NCBI RefSeq assembly: GCF_011761565.1
Contig: NZ_JAASRM010000001.1
Coordinates: 2,976,139-3,040,138, forward strand
Direction of reading: 5' to 3'
Origin: Rhizomicrobium palustre
GTDB taxonomy: Bacteria; Pseudomonadota; Alphaproteobacteria; Micropepsales; Micropepsaceae
Length of the DNA: 64,000 nucleotides
Made by a program: the position numbers and the translations under genes. The notes beneath the pieces are model-generated. The model worked only from the letters and a program-made list of their open reading frames with translations. It was not told the origin of the DNA and did not search any database. Shown one piece after another: positions 28,287 to 37,186 of this stretch (positions are counted from its first letter, which is position 1; each line of letters opens with the position of its first letter).

Positions 28287-28655
28287 TTAGCTGGGCAAAA
28301 CGCGCAGGCGCGCATTGCCAAAATCATCGCCCGCCGTTTCGGCGGCATCGCGTACAACCTGTTCCAAGACCGCGAGATATTCGAGAAACCTTTTGCGGCC
28401 AGAACGCGTGAGACGGCAAGTGGTTTGCGGGCGATTGTTCTCAAACGATTTGGTGATCTCCACCAAACCGGCCTCCTGCAGCACCTGCAGATGACGCGAA
28501 AGATTCCCATCCGTCAGCCCGCAGAGCTGTTTCAGATCGGCGAAGGCAAGACCCTTGGGGTGGGCGATCAGCGAAGAAAGCACGCCAAGCCGCGCCTTTT
28601 CATGCATCACGCGATCAAGCCCATCGAAGGCAAATGGCGCTTCAGTCTTCACCAT
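28287..28655 (-). CDS. Winged-helix transcriptional regulator
   Basis: A 122-residue ArsR/MarR-like regulator of the small winged-helix type. The helix-turn-helix is in LAFADLKQLCGLTDGNLSRHLQVLQEAGLV (quoted in part: LCGLTDGNLSRHLQVL), followed by a wing with RPQTTCRLTRSGRKRF. There is no sensor domain. Its start overlaps the end of the membrane protein gene by 14 bases, a common pairing in which the regulator and a membrane protein of unknown function are co-transcribed. Confidence 0.85.
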   Translation of the reverse strand: MVKTEAPFAFDGLDRVMHEKARLGVLSSLIAHPKGLAFADLKQLCGLTDGNLSRHLQVLQEAGLVEITKSFENNRPQTTCRLTRSGRKRFLEYLAVLEQVVRDAAETAGDDFGNARLRVLPS

Positions 28656-29253
28656 CGCTGCCTCCTGTCGTTAGATAAAGAATGGCGCCCATCAAGAGCT
28701 GGCCGAAGAAAAAGGGCAGGCCCATCATCATCGGCGAGAGCGCGTGGCTTTGGCTGGAAAAAAGCAGCGTCGCAAAGCCGGTGACGAAATAAAATCCGCC
28801 CACCCACATCATGCTGCGCGGCCAGTTATGCAGCGAGGCGAAGATGCCTAAGCTTACAAAAATCTGCCAAAGGCCAGGCACCATCCAGACATTCTCGCGC
28901 GAGAACTCCAAGAGCAGCACGGGCAAGAAAAAGCTTGCCGCGGCGGCGGGCAAAAACTGCTCCACCGCTTGATGAATCATCGCATCGGCAAGGCCTGAAT
29001 GCAGGCGGCGTGAGCGGCCGGTCATCTCGATGCCGATCAGCACGGCGCAAAACGCAGCCGTGGCGAGCCATTCGGTGATGAAGAGGGAAGGCGTTCCCGC
29101 AATGGGAAAAAGCGTTTGCAGGCTAGCGGTGACAAGGCCGATCACGCCTGTCAGCGTGATGGTGAAGGGGCCATAACCGCGAAAGGCGGTATGCGAGGCG
29201 ATGCGGTTGCGGATTTCGAGAATATCCGCCAAGGCCTTATCGACATCGCGCAT
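28642..29253 (-). CDS. Conserved multi-pass membrane protein, unknown function
   Basis: A 203-residue protein: a cytosolic N-terminus MRDVDKALADILEIRNRIA, then about six hydrophobic segments (around residues 30-52, 60-75, 98-113, 125-142, 147-163 and 175-195). No catalytic motif was recognised. It is translationally coupled to the downstream winged-helix regulator, which may control it or be controlled by it. Confidence 0.75.
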   Translation of the reverse strand: MRDVDKALADILEIRNRIASHTAFRGYGPFTITLTGVIGLVTASLQTLFPIAGTPSLFITEWLATAAFCAVLIGIEMTGRSRRLHSGLADAMIHQAVEQFLPAAAASFFLPVLLLEFSRENVWMVPGLWQIFVSLGIFASLHNWPRSMMWVGGFYFVTGFATLLFSSQSHALSPMMMGLPFFFGQLLMGAILYLTTGGSDGED

Positions 29254-29330
29254 GCGCTTCCCCAGAGGCTTACGTCACTTTGTATTGCAAAGTATACGGC
29301 AGCGTGGGGAAAGCGCAAGGGGGAGTTTGG

Positions 29331-29569
29331 CCCTCTCCCCAACGTGGGAGAGGACGCAAAATCTTGCGTTTAGCGGCGATCAAAATTTGAGGTGTCTGCG
29401 CATTTCGCCGCTAAGCGCTAGATTTTGCTGGTGAGGGGGAACCTGCCTCTGATCCCCTCACCTGAAAAATCATCGGAGTTAGCGACGCGCCACCGGCGTT
29501 CGTTCCGGCATTTCCTTGGCGCGACGCTAACCCCGTGATTTTTCTTCCTCTCCCGCAAAGGGGAGAGGG
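29331..29569. repeat. Nested inverted repeat, family D
   Basis: Outer hairpins at 29331-29353 (CCCTCTCCCC...GGGAGAGG) and 29547-29569 (CCTCTCCC...GGGGAGAGGG) face each other. An inner pair, TGAAAAATCA at 29463-29472 and TGATTTTTC at 29536-29544, is extended by AGTTAGCG and CGCTAAC. The unit fills most of the 321-base gap before hydG's end; the right-hand hairpin begins 5 bases after the hydG stop and could terminate its transcript. No gene was seen in the gap. Confidence 0.7.
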
Positions 29570-29574
29570 CACTC

Positions 29575-30993
29575 TCAATAATACAAATCCCGCTTGCCCT
29601 GTTCGATCTCAACCAGCCGCGCTTCGGTGACCTTGCGCAGCTTTTCGTTGGGGATTTCTTTCAGGTGTTCGGCGATGACCTTCTCGCCGATTTCCTTGGT
29701 CGCAGGCGAAGCAAAATCGGTCAGATATTCCTTCAGCGTCAGGATCGCATTGGGCTGGCAGAGGTTCTGGATTTCGCCCGATTTCGCCACCGCCATGAAG
29801 CGGTCTCCGGTGCGGCCATTGCGATAACACGCGGTGCAGAAGCTCGGCAGATGTCCGGCTTCGGATATATCGTGGATCACGCTGTCGAGCGGGCGTTCGT
29901 CGTTGACCTGGAACTGCACCGGCTGTTTCACGCCCTTCTCGTTTTCTTCGCAATAGCCGCCGACGCCGGTGCAGGAACCGCCGGACAGCTGCGAGATGCC
30001 AAGCTCCAAGCATTCATTGCGCAGATCGGCATCTTCGCGGGTGGAGATGATCATGCCGGTATAAGGCACGGCGAGGCGGATGATGGCGATCAGCTTCTTG
30101 AACTCGTCATCCGAAACGATATGCGGGAAGCTTTCGAGATTGATGCCTCCGGCGGGGCGGATGCGCGGCACGGAAATCGTATGCGGGCCGCAATTGAATT
30201 CGGCTTCCAGATGTTCGGCATGCTGCATCAGTGCCAGCATTTCGAATTTGTGGTCATAGAGGCCGAAGAGCACGCCCGCGCCATTATCATCGATGCCCGC
30301 CTGATTGGAGCGGTCAAAGGCGGTGGTGTGCCAATCGTAATCCTTCTTGGGGCCGCGCGGGTGCATCTTGGCATAGGTGCCGCGATGATAGGTTTCCTGG
30401 AAGAGGATATAGGTGCCGATCTCGGCATCTTTCAGCTTCTTATAATCCTCGACCGTGGTGGCAGCGATGTTGATATTGATGCGCCGGATATTCGCGTTTT
30501 TCGTTTCCACCGAATAGACCGCATCGATGGCATCCAGCACATAATCGATGGGGCAGTTTTCCGGGTCTTCGCCTGCTTCCATGGCAAGGCGCTTATGGCC
30601 CATATTAAGCAGCACCAAGGTTTCTTTTTTGATCTCGTCCATGGTGAGGCGGCGGCGGGAGAATTTATGCCCCGCGCCATAACCGCAATAAACGCAGCTA
30701 TTGACGCAGTAATCGCTGACATAAAGCGGCGCGAAGAGCACCAGGCGGCGGCCATAGATTTTCTGTTTGATATGCCGCGCGGTCTTATAGATTTCCTCGA
30801 CCAGCTCAGGGTCGTGCGTATTCAGCAGCACCGCCACTTCGGGCAGCGTCAAGCCGTGCGCGTCGGCGGCCTTCTTGATGATGGCTTCGACCATATCGCG
30901 CGAGGCGGCCCGCTTGCCTTCTTCCAAGGCAGCGTAAATGGCGGATTCGTTGATGAAACTGGCAACCTGCGACACGATACTCTCCCAAACCAT
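29575..30993 (-). CDS. hydG: [FeFe]-hydrogenase H-cluster radical SAM maturase HydG
   Basis: A 472-residue radical SAM tyrosine lyase. HydG cleaves tyrosine to p-cresol plus CO and cyanide, used to build the diiron subcluster of [FeFe]-hydrogenase. The radical SAM cluster motif CVNSCVYC (C96, C100, C103; CX3CX2C) is present. The C-terminus carries the auxiliary-cluster motif CX2CX22C (C386, C389, C412, in SFCTACYRNGRTGDRF through NLCQPN), which separates HydG from ThiH. A start at ATG 30993 gives the family's usual length; an upstream TTG at 31068 would add 25 atypical residues. No hydA, hydE or hydF occurs in the window. Confidence 0.9.
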   Translation of the reverse strand: MVWESIVSQVASFINESAIYAALEEGKRAASRDMVEAIIKKAADAHGLTLPEVAVLLNTHDPELVEEIYKTARHIKQKIYGRRLVLFAPLYVSDYCVNSCVYCGYGAGHKFSRRRLTMDEIKKETLVLLNMGHKRLAMEAGEDPENCPIDYVLDAIDAVYSVETKNANIRRININIAATTVEDYKKLKDAEIGTYILFQETYHRGTYAKMHPRGPKKDYDWHTTAFDRSNQAGIDDNGAGVLFGLYDHKFEMLALMQHAEHLEAEFNCGPHTISVPRIRPAGGINLESFPHIVSDDEFKKLIAIIRLAVPYTGMIISTREDADLRNECLELGISQLSGGSCTGVGGYCEENEKGVKQPVQFQVNDERPLDSVIHDISEAGHLPSFCTACYRNGRTGDRFMAVAKSGEIQNLCQPNAILTLKEYLTDFASPATKEIGEKVIAEHLKEIPNEKLRKVTEARLVEIEQGKRDLYY

Positions 30994-31128
30994 GGGCCTC
31001 TTGGTGAGGCGCTCTATGCTTGATGAGAAGTTAGGCCGGGCGCGCGCCGAAGTAATGCGCTTAATCAATAAGGCAGGGGCAAAATGGTCGCATGCGTAGG
31101 AGTGCGTATACTAGTATGTGCCACGCAT

Positions 31129-31887
31129 CTATTCGGCGTAGATCATTTTGACGCTCATGCCGCCATCAATGGTAATATTCTGACCGGTCATGAAACCTGC
31201 CTTTTCCGCGAGAAACTGGCAGGCTTCCGCAATGTCCTGCGGTGTCCCGACGCGCCCTACGGGGTGCTGCGCGCGGTCGGCGCGCGAATGTTTCGGCTTC
31301 ACGGCTTGTGACGATTTCTTCCAATCGCTCACTTCGATCCAGCCGGGGCTGATCGCGTTCACCCGGATGCGATAGGGCGCCAGGCTGATCGCGAGCCCAT
31401 GCGTCAGCGCGACAATCCCGCCCTTGGAGGCGGTGTAGCCTTCGGTGTCTGGCTCCGACATGAAAGCGCGGGTAGAGGCGATGTTGATGATCGCCCCGCC
31501 TTCACCGCGCTTGGCCATCACGCGGGCGGCGGCTTGGCTGGCAAAAAAGGCACCGCCGAGATTGGTATTGATCACTTTTTGAAATTCGGCGGGCGTCAGC
31601 TTCAGTACGTCCTTGCGGATCACGATGCCCGCATTGTTGATCAGCACATCCGGCACGCCGAGTTCTTTCACCGTGCGCGCCATCCAGCCTGAAATGTCTT
31701 TCGGCTTTGCGACATCGCCGCGCTGAAAAAGACCCTGCGCTTTACGCGCGCCGATCCCGGCCAGCACCTCACGTCCGGCTTCATTGTCCGGGTCGATGAA
31801 AGAAACCCCGTAGCCAGCTTCGGCGAAGTGCCAAGCCAGCGCCCGGCCAATGCCTTGCCCCGCACCGGTGATGGCAACGATTTTCAT
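31129..31887 (-). CDS. SDR-family oxidoreductase
   Basis: A 252-residue short-chain dehydrogenase/reductase. It has the cofactor motif TGAGQGIG, the acidic SFIDPDNEAG after strand 2 (suggesting NAD rather than NADP), NNAGIV, the catalytic Ser in IASTRAF and the YTASK tyrosine-lysine pair. The C-terminus GQNITIDGGMSVKMIYAE is typical of classical SDRs. Substrate unknown. It is 31 bases downstream of the sedolisin gene and 135 bases upstream of hydG, all on one strand. Confidence 0.88.
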   Translation of the reverse strand: MKIVAITGAGQGIGRALAWHFAEAGYGVSFIDPDNEAGREVLAGIGARKAQGLFQRGDVAKPKDISGWMARTVKELGVPDVLINNAGIVIRKDVLKLTPAEFQKVINTNLGGAFFASQAAARVMAKRGEGGAIINIASTRAFMSEPDTEGYTASKGGIVALTHGLAISLAPYRIRVNAISPGWIEVSDWKKSSQAVKPKHSRADRAQHPVGRVGTPQDIAEACQFLAEKAGFMTGQNITIDGGMSVKMIYAE

Positions 31888-31918
31888 GGTGTCCTCGAAT
31901 CGTAAGCTTCGAGGTTAG

Positions 31919-33406
31919 CTAGGATGCCGGTTTTACGCCAAACACCTCCACGAGCGCTTCGCCGTTAGGCGAGCCAAGCCCGGTCACCGCATCCCAGCCG
32001 GGGCGCGCGTCAAACCCAACCTTGCCCTCTTTATTGTCGCCTACGGTGATGTCTCGAAACGCCGATGGGTTTTGATAGAGGAGGGTATGGGGCTGACCAA
32101 TAGGTGTGCCACGCCCGGCGTTCAGCAACGCAAACAGCCCCGCCCAGAGCGGCGCGGCAGCGCTGGTCCCGCCAATGGTCATCACTTGACCCTCCACCAA
32201 AATGCGATAGCCGGAACGCGGGTCGGCATTGGCGGCGACATCGGGTACGCCGCGCGCTGTTCCGCCAAGGCTTTGGTATTCGGGCTGGGAGAAAATCCTG
32301 CTGAAGCCGCCGCCCGTGCCGCTGCCATCGCTGTTCCAGGCGATCTCTGTCGCGATCCTGCCGACGGGGGCGCTGATGGTGGTGCCGCCACACGCCAGCA
32401 CCAAGGGGCTGGAGGCCGGGAAGTCCACATGCGCAGCGCCATCGCTTTCCCCATCACTGGCGAGGCTGTCGCCGGAAGCTACGCAAACCGTCACGCCCAG
32501 GGCCGCCGCATCGGCGAAAGCGCTGTTCATCGCGGCGATGGCTTGCACCGTCCAGGTGTTTTCCGGCGCGCCCCAAGAAATGGAGAGTACCGAAGGCTTG
32601 TTCTCAGCATCATGCACCGCCGCCGTGATGGCATCGACGAAACCTTGATCGGTATTGGGGGCGAAATAAACCGCGAGGCGCGCGCCGGGCGCAGCGGCAC
32701 CAGCCACCTGGATATCGAGCGCAACCTCGCCATCAGCACCGCGATCTCCCTCTGGTTTGCTGCTGGCACCCGAAATGCTGATCTGGACCACCTCGGGCGG
32801 GGGGATATCCATGCTCTTGAACGCGGTCGCCGTGTCGCCCTCGCGATAGCCGCCGCCAAGCTCGATCAGGCCGATGCATTGGCCTTTGGCGAAGCCCTCC
32901 GGCTTGGGAAAGCCGTAGAGATCGACGATCTCGTTGGGAAAGAAGCTCACTACTGCGACGTTTTTCGGAAACACGATTTTTGCGGTCGCGGCAGGGCGGT
33001 TATCAAGCCCCAGCACCGCCTCAATATGTGGCGCAAGTTCCTCGGGTACCGAGAGCACTCCCTCGCGGCCACGGAAGGTGCAATCTTGATGCTCGAAATG
33101 GCTGAGCGTGGTGCCGAAGGCGGACTCGAAAGCCGAGACTGGCCCTTTCAATTGCACCAAACGCCGCGCCAAATCCGCATTGCTGATGGAAAGGCCGCTG
33201 GCTTTGGCAAAGCGTGTCACGCTTTCCAGCACCGGCTGAAGCCGCTCGGTTCGCCCTTTGGCGACATCTTCGCGCGAGCCGCCGCCCTTTGGTGCCTCGT
33301 CTTTCAGATAGAGGCTGACCTCGATCTCCACATTGGGGTCGGCAGGGCCGGACCTGAGGCCTGGCGGGGTGGTACGCTCGCTTCCGCGAAGAATGGAACT
33401 CGGCAT
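31919..33406 (-). CDS. S53-family peptidase (sedolisin/kumamolisin-like)
   Basis: A 495-residue serine-carboxyl peptidase with an N-terminal pro-domain (about residues 25-140) and a subtilisin-fold catalytic domain. The Glu-Asp-Ser triad is visible as E227 and D231 (DGEVALDIQ) and S415 (GGTSAAAPLWAG), with the oxyanion D313 (VASGDS). The C-terminal calcium site is suggested by RDITVGDN and GWDAVTGLGSPNG. No signal peptide or membrane segment is visible, as in kumamolisin. Such enzymes work at acid pH. Confidence 0.9.
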   Translation of the reverse strand: MPSSILRGSERTTPPGLRSGPADPNVEIEVSLYLKDEAPKGGGSREDVAKGRTERLQPVLESVTRFAKASGLSISNADLARRLVQLKGPVSAFESAFGTTLSHFEHQDCTFRGREGVLSVPEELAPHIEAVLGLDNRPAATAKIVFPKNVAVVSFFPNEIVDLYGFPKPEGFAKGQCIGLIELGGGYREGDTATAFKSMDIPPPEVVQISISGASSKPEGDRGADGEVALDIQVAGAAAPGARLAVYFAPNTDQGFVDAITAAVHDAENKPSVLSISWGAPENTWTVQAIAAMNSAFADAAALGVTVCVASGDSLASDGESDGAAHVDFPASSPLVLACGGTTISAPVGRIATEIAWNSDGSGTGGGFSRIFSQPEYQSLGGTARGVPDVAANADPRSGYRILVEGQVMTIGGTSAAAPLWAGLFALLNAGRGTPIGQPHTLLYQNPSAFRDITVGDNKEGKVGFDARPGWDAVTGLGSPNGEALVEVFGVKPAS

Positions 33407-33484
33407 GAAGGGCTCCTTGAAATACAGCCCTTCGGAAATACTAAGCAGCGCCTACAAGTTCCCGCCTAAATGAAGTGTTCGCCG

Positions 33485-34426
33485 TCAGCCGATCCAAGTG
33501 GAGAGAATCAGCGCGGCGGCAATCAGTGCGCCGGTATCGCGATTGGCGCGGAACAATTTCAGACATTTCGCGCTGTCATCGATATCGAGCTGGCGCACCT
33601 GCCACATCAGATGCCCGCCCGCGATCAGCATCAGGATCACATAGATCGAGCCGATATGTTCGGTGAAGCCCGCGGCGAGGACCAGGGTGAAGGCGGCGAT
33701 GTAGAAGCCGAAAATCCAATCCTTGGAGCGTTCGGCAAAAAGCCGCGCAGTGGATTTGACGCCGATCAGCGCATCGTCATCCTTATCCTGATGGGCATAG
33801 ATGGTGTCATAGCCCAGCGTCCAGCAGATCAGGCCTGCGTAAAGCATCAGCGCGGCGCTATCGATGGTGCCCGTCTCAGCAGCAAAGCCGACAATGGCGC
33901 CCCAATTGAAAGTGAGGCCCAGCCAGGCCTGCGGCCACCAGGTGATGCGCTTCATGAAAGGATAGGCGGCCACCAGCAACAAAGAGGAGGCACCCAGAAT
34001 GATCGCGGTCCAATTGCGCAAGAGCAAAAGGATCACCAGTCCAATCAGGCAGAGGGCGATGGTGAAGACGATAGCCTGTTTCACGCTGACCGCGCCTGAA
34101 GGAATGGGCCGCCCGCGCGTCCTCGCCACGCTGGCATCGAAATCGCGGTCGACAATATCGTTGAAGGCGCAGCCCGCGCCGCGCATCACCACCGAGCCGA
34201 TCCCCATCAGAGCAACAAGGGCGATGTCTTTCAGCGTGCCAAAGGGGCGGCTTTCGGCGGCGGCGCCCAAGGCAAGCCCGAATACGCAAGGCCAATAGAG
34301 CAGCCATGTACCAATCGGCCGGTCCAGCCGCATCAGCCGGAGGTAAGGCTGCCATTTGGGCGGGGCGCGATCCACCAGCCGTGCGGCAACGGCATCTGCT
34401 GGAATGGCGGCGGTATTTTCTGTCAT
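33485..34426 (-). CDS. ubiA: 4-hydroxybenzoate polyprenyltransferase
   Basis: Attaches the polyprenyl tail to 4-hydroxybenzoate in ubiquinone synthesis. The 313-residue protein has about eight to nine membrane segments and both aspartate-rich motifs: NDIVDRDFDASVARTRGRP (first) and AHQDKDDDALIGVKSTAR (second). It also has the family's RLDRPIGTWLLYWPCVFGL near residue 35. It is divergent from a lipoprotein gene across 41 bases. Confidence 0.94.
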   Translation of the reverse strand: MTENTAAIPADAVAARLVDRAPPKWQPYLRLMRLDRPIGTWLLYWPCVFGLALGAAAESRPFGTLKDIALVALMGIGSVVMRGAGCAFNDIVDRDFDASVARTRGRPIPSGAVSVKQAIVFTIALCLIGLVILLLLRNWTAIILGASSLLLVAAYPFMKRITWWPQAWLGLTFNWGAIVGFAAETGTIDSAALMLYAGLICWTLGYDTIYAHQDKDDDALIGVKSTARLFAERSKDWIFGFYIAAFTLVLAAGFTEHIGSIYVILMLIAGGHLMWQVRQLDIDDSAKCLKLFRANRDTGALIAAALILSTWIG

Positions 34427-34467
34427 ATTGGCACTTCGCCTGATGTTGGGGGCGCAGGAGAGTCGTT

Positions 34468-34965
34468 ATGCCACAAATCCGTTTCGGGGGTAGCTGTCTC
34501 GTGCTGGCAGTGCTTCTGCTCGCCGGGTGCGGTCCCGCCGCCGATCCTGAGGCCGAAACCGCCGCCGCCCCGGTGCGCGAAGCCGTGGCCAAGCTCGCCA
34601 AGAGCCCCAAATGGGCGGCCAATCGCTGCCTCTGCGCTGGGTTATTCCGCGGCGAGGAGGTGGAGGATTTTCCGAAAGGGATGCTGAAAGCCGAATTCGC
34701 CGCCCATAGCTTCCTGCGCAACTGGACCGAATGCGCCGCCAATTATCACAAGAAGCAGGGGCTGGCCCAATGCAAGGGCGGCATGACCGATTACGTCTGC
34801 TCCACCATGCCCCGCAGCGATCTTCCCCAAGGCACGACGCGGGTCCTCTGCCATGTCAACGGCAAGAACGAACTCTTGTTTGACGAATACGATGTGACAC
34901 GGCAGGAAGACGGCTATTCCGTCAAACCCCTCAGCGTGAAGGCGCTTTACAAAACCTATGAGTGA
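34468..34965 (+). CDS. Cysteine-rich lipoprotein, unknown function
   Basis: A 165-residue protein with a lipoprotein signal (LLLAGC, lipidated Cys about residue 21). The mature part has six further cysteines, in RCLCAGLF, TECAANY, QCKGG, YVCSTM and VLCHVNG, suggesting three disulfides in the periplasm. No family was recognised. Its stop overlaps the rsmE start by 8 bases, so it is translationally coupled to that gene. Confidence 0.72.
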   Translation: MPQIRFGGSCLVLAVLLLAGCGPAADPEAETAAAPVREAVAKLAKSPKWAANRCLCAGLFRGEEVEDFPKGMLKAEFAAHSFLRNWTECAANYHKKQGLAQCKGGMTDYVCSTMPRSDLPQGTTRVLCHVNGKNELLFDEYDVTRQEDGYSVKPLSVKALYKTYE

Positions 34966-35707
34966 GGATCTCTCCTATCCCGGCGGGAAGCTGCGCCTTT
35001 TTGTGGAAGCCCCTCTTGGCGAGGGCGCGCGCGTGGTGCTGGAGGAGGGGCAGGCGCATTACCTTCTGCATGTCATGCGCGCCAAAGTCGGCGACCGGCT
35101 GAATTTCTTCAATGGGCAAGACGGCGAATGGGTGGCCGAAATCACCGAGACCGCCAAGCGAACCTGCACGGCTGTTTGCGCCCGCCAGCTTGAGCCCCAG
35201 ACCGAGGTGCCGGACCTCTGGCTCTGTTTCGCACCGGTGAAAAAGACCCCCGCCGATTATCTGACCCAAAAGGCGACCGAACTCGGCGTGCGGGTGCTGC
35301 AACCCATTTTCACCCGCCGCACCATTGTCTCCCGGGTCAACACCGAACGCATGCTGGCCAATGCCGTGGAAGCGGCGGAGCAATCGGGGAGGGTCTCGGT
35401 ACCCGAAATCCGCGAAGCGATCGCCCTGGACAAGCTTTTGGCATCCTGGCCCGCGGAGCGGCGTATACTTTTCTGTGACGAGGCTGGAGACGCGCCCTCC
35501 ATCGCAGATGCGTTAATGACCGAGAGGGGCGGGTCCTGGGCGGTATTTACAGGCCCGGAAGGGGGATTTGACCCCGCGGAACGGGCGCTTTTGCGAGCGC
35601 AAGCAAATGTTATGGCGGTGTCGCTGGGCGGGCGCATCTTACGCGCGGATACGGCGGCTTTGTCTGCGCTTTCGGTATGGCAGGCCCTCACGGGGGATTG
35701 GCGCTGA
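34958..35707 (+). CDS. rsmE: 16S rRNA (uracil-1498-N3)-methyltransferase
   Basis: Methylates U1498 of 16S rRNA. The 249-residue SPOUT-class protein has the N-terminal PUA-like part (HYLLHVMRAKVGDRLNFFNG), then QKATELGVRVLQPIFTRRT, and the knotted SAM-binding C-terminus with FTGPEGGFDPAERALL and LGGRILRADTAALSAL. These are diagnostic for RsmE. It follows the lipoprotein gene with an overlap. Confidence 0.95.
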   Translation: MSEDLSYPGGKLRLFVEAPLGEGARVVLEEGQAHYLLHVMRAKVGDRLNFFNGQDGEWVAEITETAKRTCTAVCARQLEPQTEVPDLWLCFAPVKKTPADYLTQKATELGVRVLQPIFTRRTIVSRVNTERMLANAVEAAEQSGRVSVPEIREAIALDKLLASWPAERRILFCDEAGDAPSIADALMTERGGSWAVFTGPEGGFDPAERALLRAQANVMAVSLGGRILRADTAALSALSVWQALTGDWR

Positions 35708-35812
35708 GCCTTGCCGTAAGGCCGCCCGGTGCCTACATAGGCCGTGACGTTCCTGAAATGAAATTCATCCGGGCCGGCCTGTCCGATCTTTGGCCCGTAG
35801 CGAGGGTTTACC

Positions 35813-37177
35813 ATGTCCATTCCGCAGTCTGCCGGTGGTCCGATTGAATCGCGTGACGATCTGGTGCGCTACCTGGAGTCGGGCAACAAACCCAAAGAAG
35901 ATTGGCGCATCGGCACCGAGCACGAGAAGTTCGTCTACTGCATCAAGACCTATAACCCGCTTGGCTATGAAGGCGCGCATGGCATCAAGGCGCTGCTGGA
36001 AGGCATGCAGCGTTTTGGCTGGCAGCCTGTGATGGAAGGCGAGCACATTATCGGCCTCACCCAGAACGGCGCCTCTATCAGCCTGGAGCCGGGCGGCCAG
36101 TTCGAGCTTTCCGGTGCGCCCTTGAAGACGGTGCATGAGACCTGTGCCGAGGTGGCCCAGCATCAACAGCAGGTGCGCCAAGTGGCGGCGGAGATCGGCG
36201 CGGGCGCGCTTGGTCTTGGCTATGCACCGACTTGGCCGATGCGCGAAGTCACCGCCATGCCCAAGGGCCGCTATGAGATCATGAAGCGCTATATGCCCAA
36301 GGTCGGCGGTTATGGCGAAGAGATGATGTTCCGCACTTGTACGGTGCAGGTAAACCTCGACTTCTCCTCCGAAGCGGACATGGTGAAAAAGCTGCGTGTC
36401 GGCCTCGCGCTGCAGCCGGTCGCCACCGCCTTGTTCGCCAATTCGCCGTTCCGCGAAGGCAAATTCAACGGCTTCCTCTCCTATCGCGCCCATGTCTGGA
36501 GCGATGTCGATAACGACCGCGCCGGTATGCTGCCTTTCGCCTTTGAAGACGGCATGGGGTTTGAGCGCTATGTCGATTACGCGCTCGATGTGCCGATGTA
36601 CTTCCTTTATCGCGATGGCAAATACATCGACATGGCAGGCAAGAGCTTCCGCGATTTCCTGGATCGCAAAATTCCGGAAGTGAAGCATATCGAGCCGCAG
36701 ATGTCGGATTGGGCCGATCATCTCACGACGATCTTCCCCGAAGTGCGGCTCAAGAAGTTCCTCGAAATGCGCGGCGCCGATGGCGGCACCTGGCGGCGTA
36801 TCTGCGGGCTTCCCGCGCTATGGGTCGGCATCATGTATGACGATGTCGCCCTCGATGCGGCTTGGGACATGGTCAAAGATTGGACGGCGGAAGAACGCCA
36901 GGCGATGCGCGACACCGTTCCGCGGCTGGCCTTCAAGACCCCGTTCCGCAATACGCGGGTGTGGGAGCTGGCCTATCGCATGCTGGAAATCTCGGCCGCT
37001 GGTTTGAAGCGCCGCGCCGCGGAAGATGCTGTCGGCATGACGGAAGAGGGCTTCCTGGTGCCGCTTCGCGAGCTCGTCAGCCGCGGCTATACCCGCGCGG
37101 AAGAGCTCTTGCAGCTCTACCGCACCGATTGGGGCAAGGACCTGAACAAGATTTTCACGGAATATAATTTCCTCTGA
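35813..37177 (+). CDS. gshA: Glutamate-cysteine ligase, plant/alphaproteobacterial type
   Basis: Forms gamma-glutamylcysteine, the first step of glutathione synthesis. The 454-residue length and the motifs match the GCS2 family as found in plants and alphaproteobacteria: WRIGTEHEKFVY near residue 40, IGLTQNGASISLEPGGQFELSG (quoted in part: ISLEPGGQFELSG), MPKVGGYGEEMMFRTCTVQ and CTVQVNLDFSSE. It is 105 bases downstream of rsmE; a short GCCTT/AAGGC hairpin in between is too weak to call a terminator. Confidence 0.94.
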   Translation: MSIPQSAGGPIESRDDLVRYLESGNKPKEDWRIGTEHEKFVYCIKTYNPLGYEGAHGIKALLEGMQRFGWQPVMEGEHIIGLTQNGASISLEPGGQFELSGAPLKTVHETCAEVAQHQQQVRQVAAEIGAGALGLGYAPTWPMREVTAMPKGRYEIMKRYMPKVGGYGEEMMFRTCTVQVNLDFSSEADMVKKLRVGLALQPVATALFANSPFREGKFNGFLSYRAHVWSDVDNDRAGMLPFAFEDGMGFERYVDYALDVPMYFLYRDGKYIDMAGKSFRDFLDRKIPEVKHIEPQMSDWADHLTTIFPEVRLKKFLEMRGADGGTWRRICGLPALWVGIMYDDVALDAAWDMVKDWTAEERQAMRDTVPRLAFKTPFRNTRVWELAYRMLEISAAGLKRRAAEDAVGMTEEGFLVPLRELVSRGYTRAEELLQLYRTDWGKDLNKIFTEYNFL

Positions 37178-37186
37178 CTTCTCTCC

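Noticed and set aside
29665-31023. 452-codon plus-strand frame opposite hydG
   Set aside because: HydG on the other strand has every catalytic motif; this frame is a shadow.
31050-31075. FNR/FixK-like site upstream of hydG
   Set aside because: Only one TTGAT half-site is present; the second half does not match.
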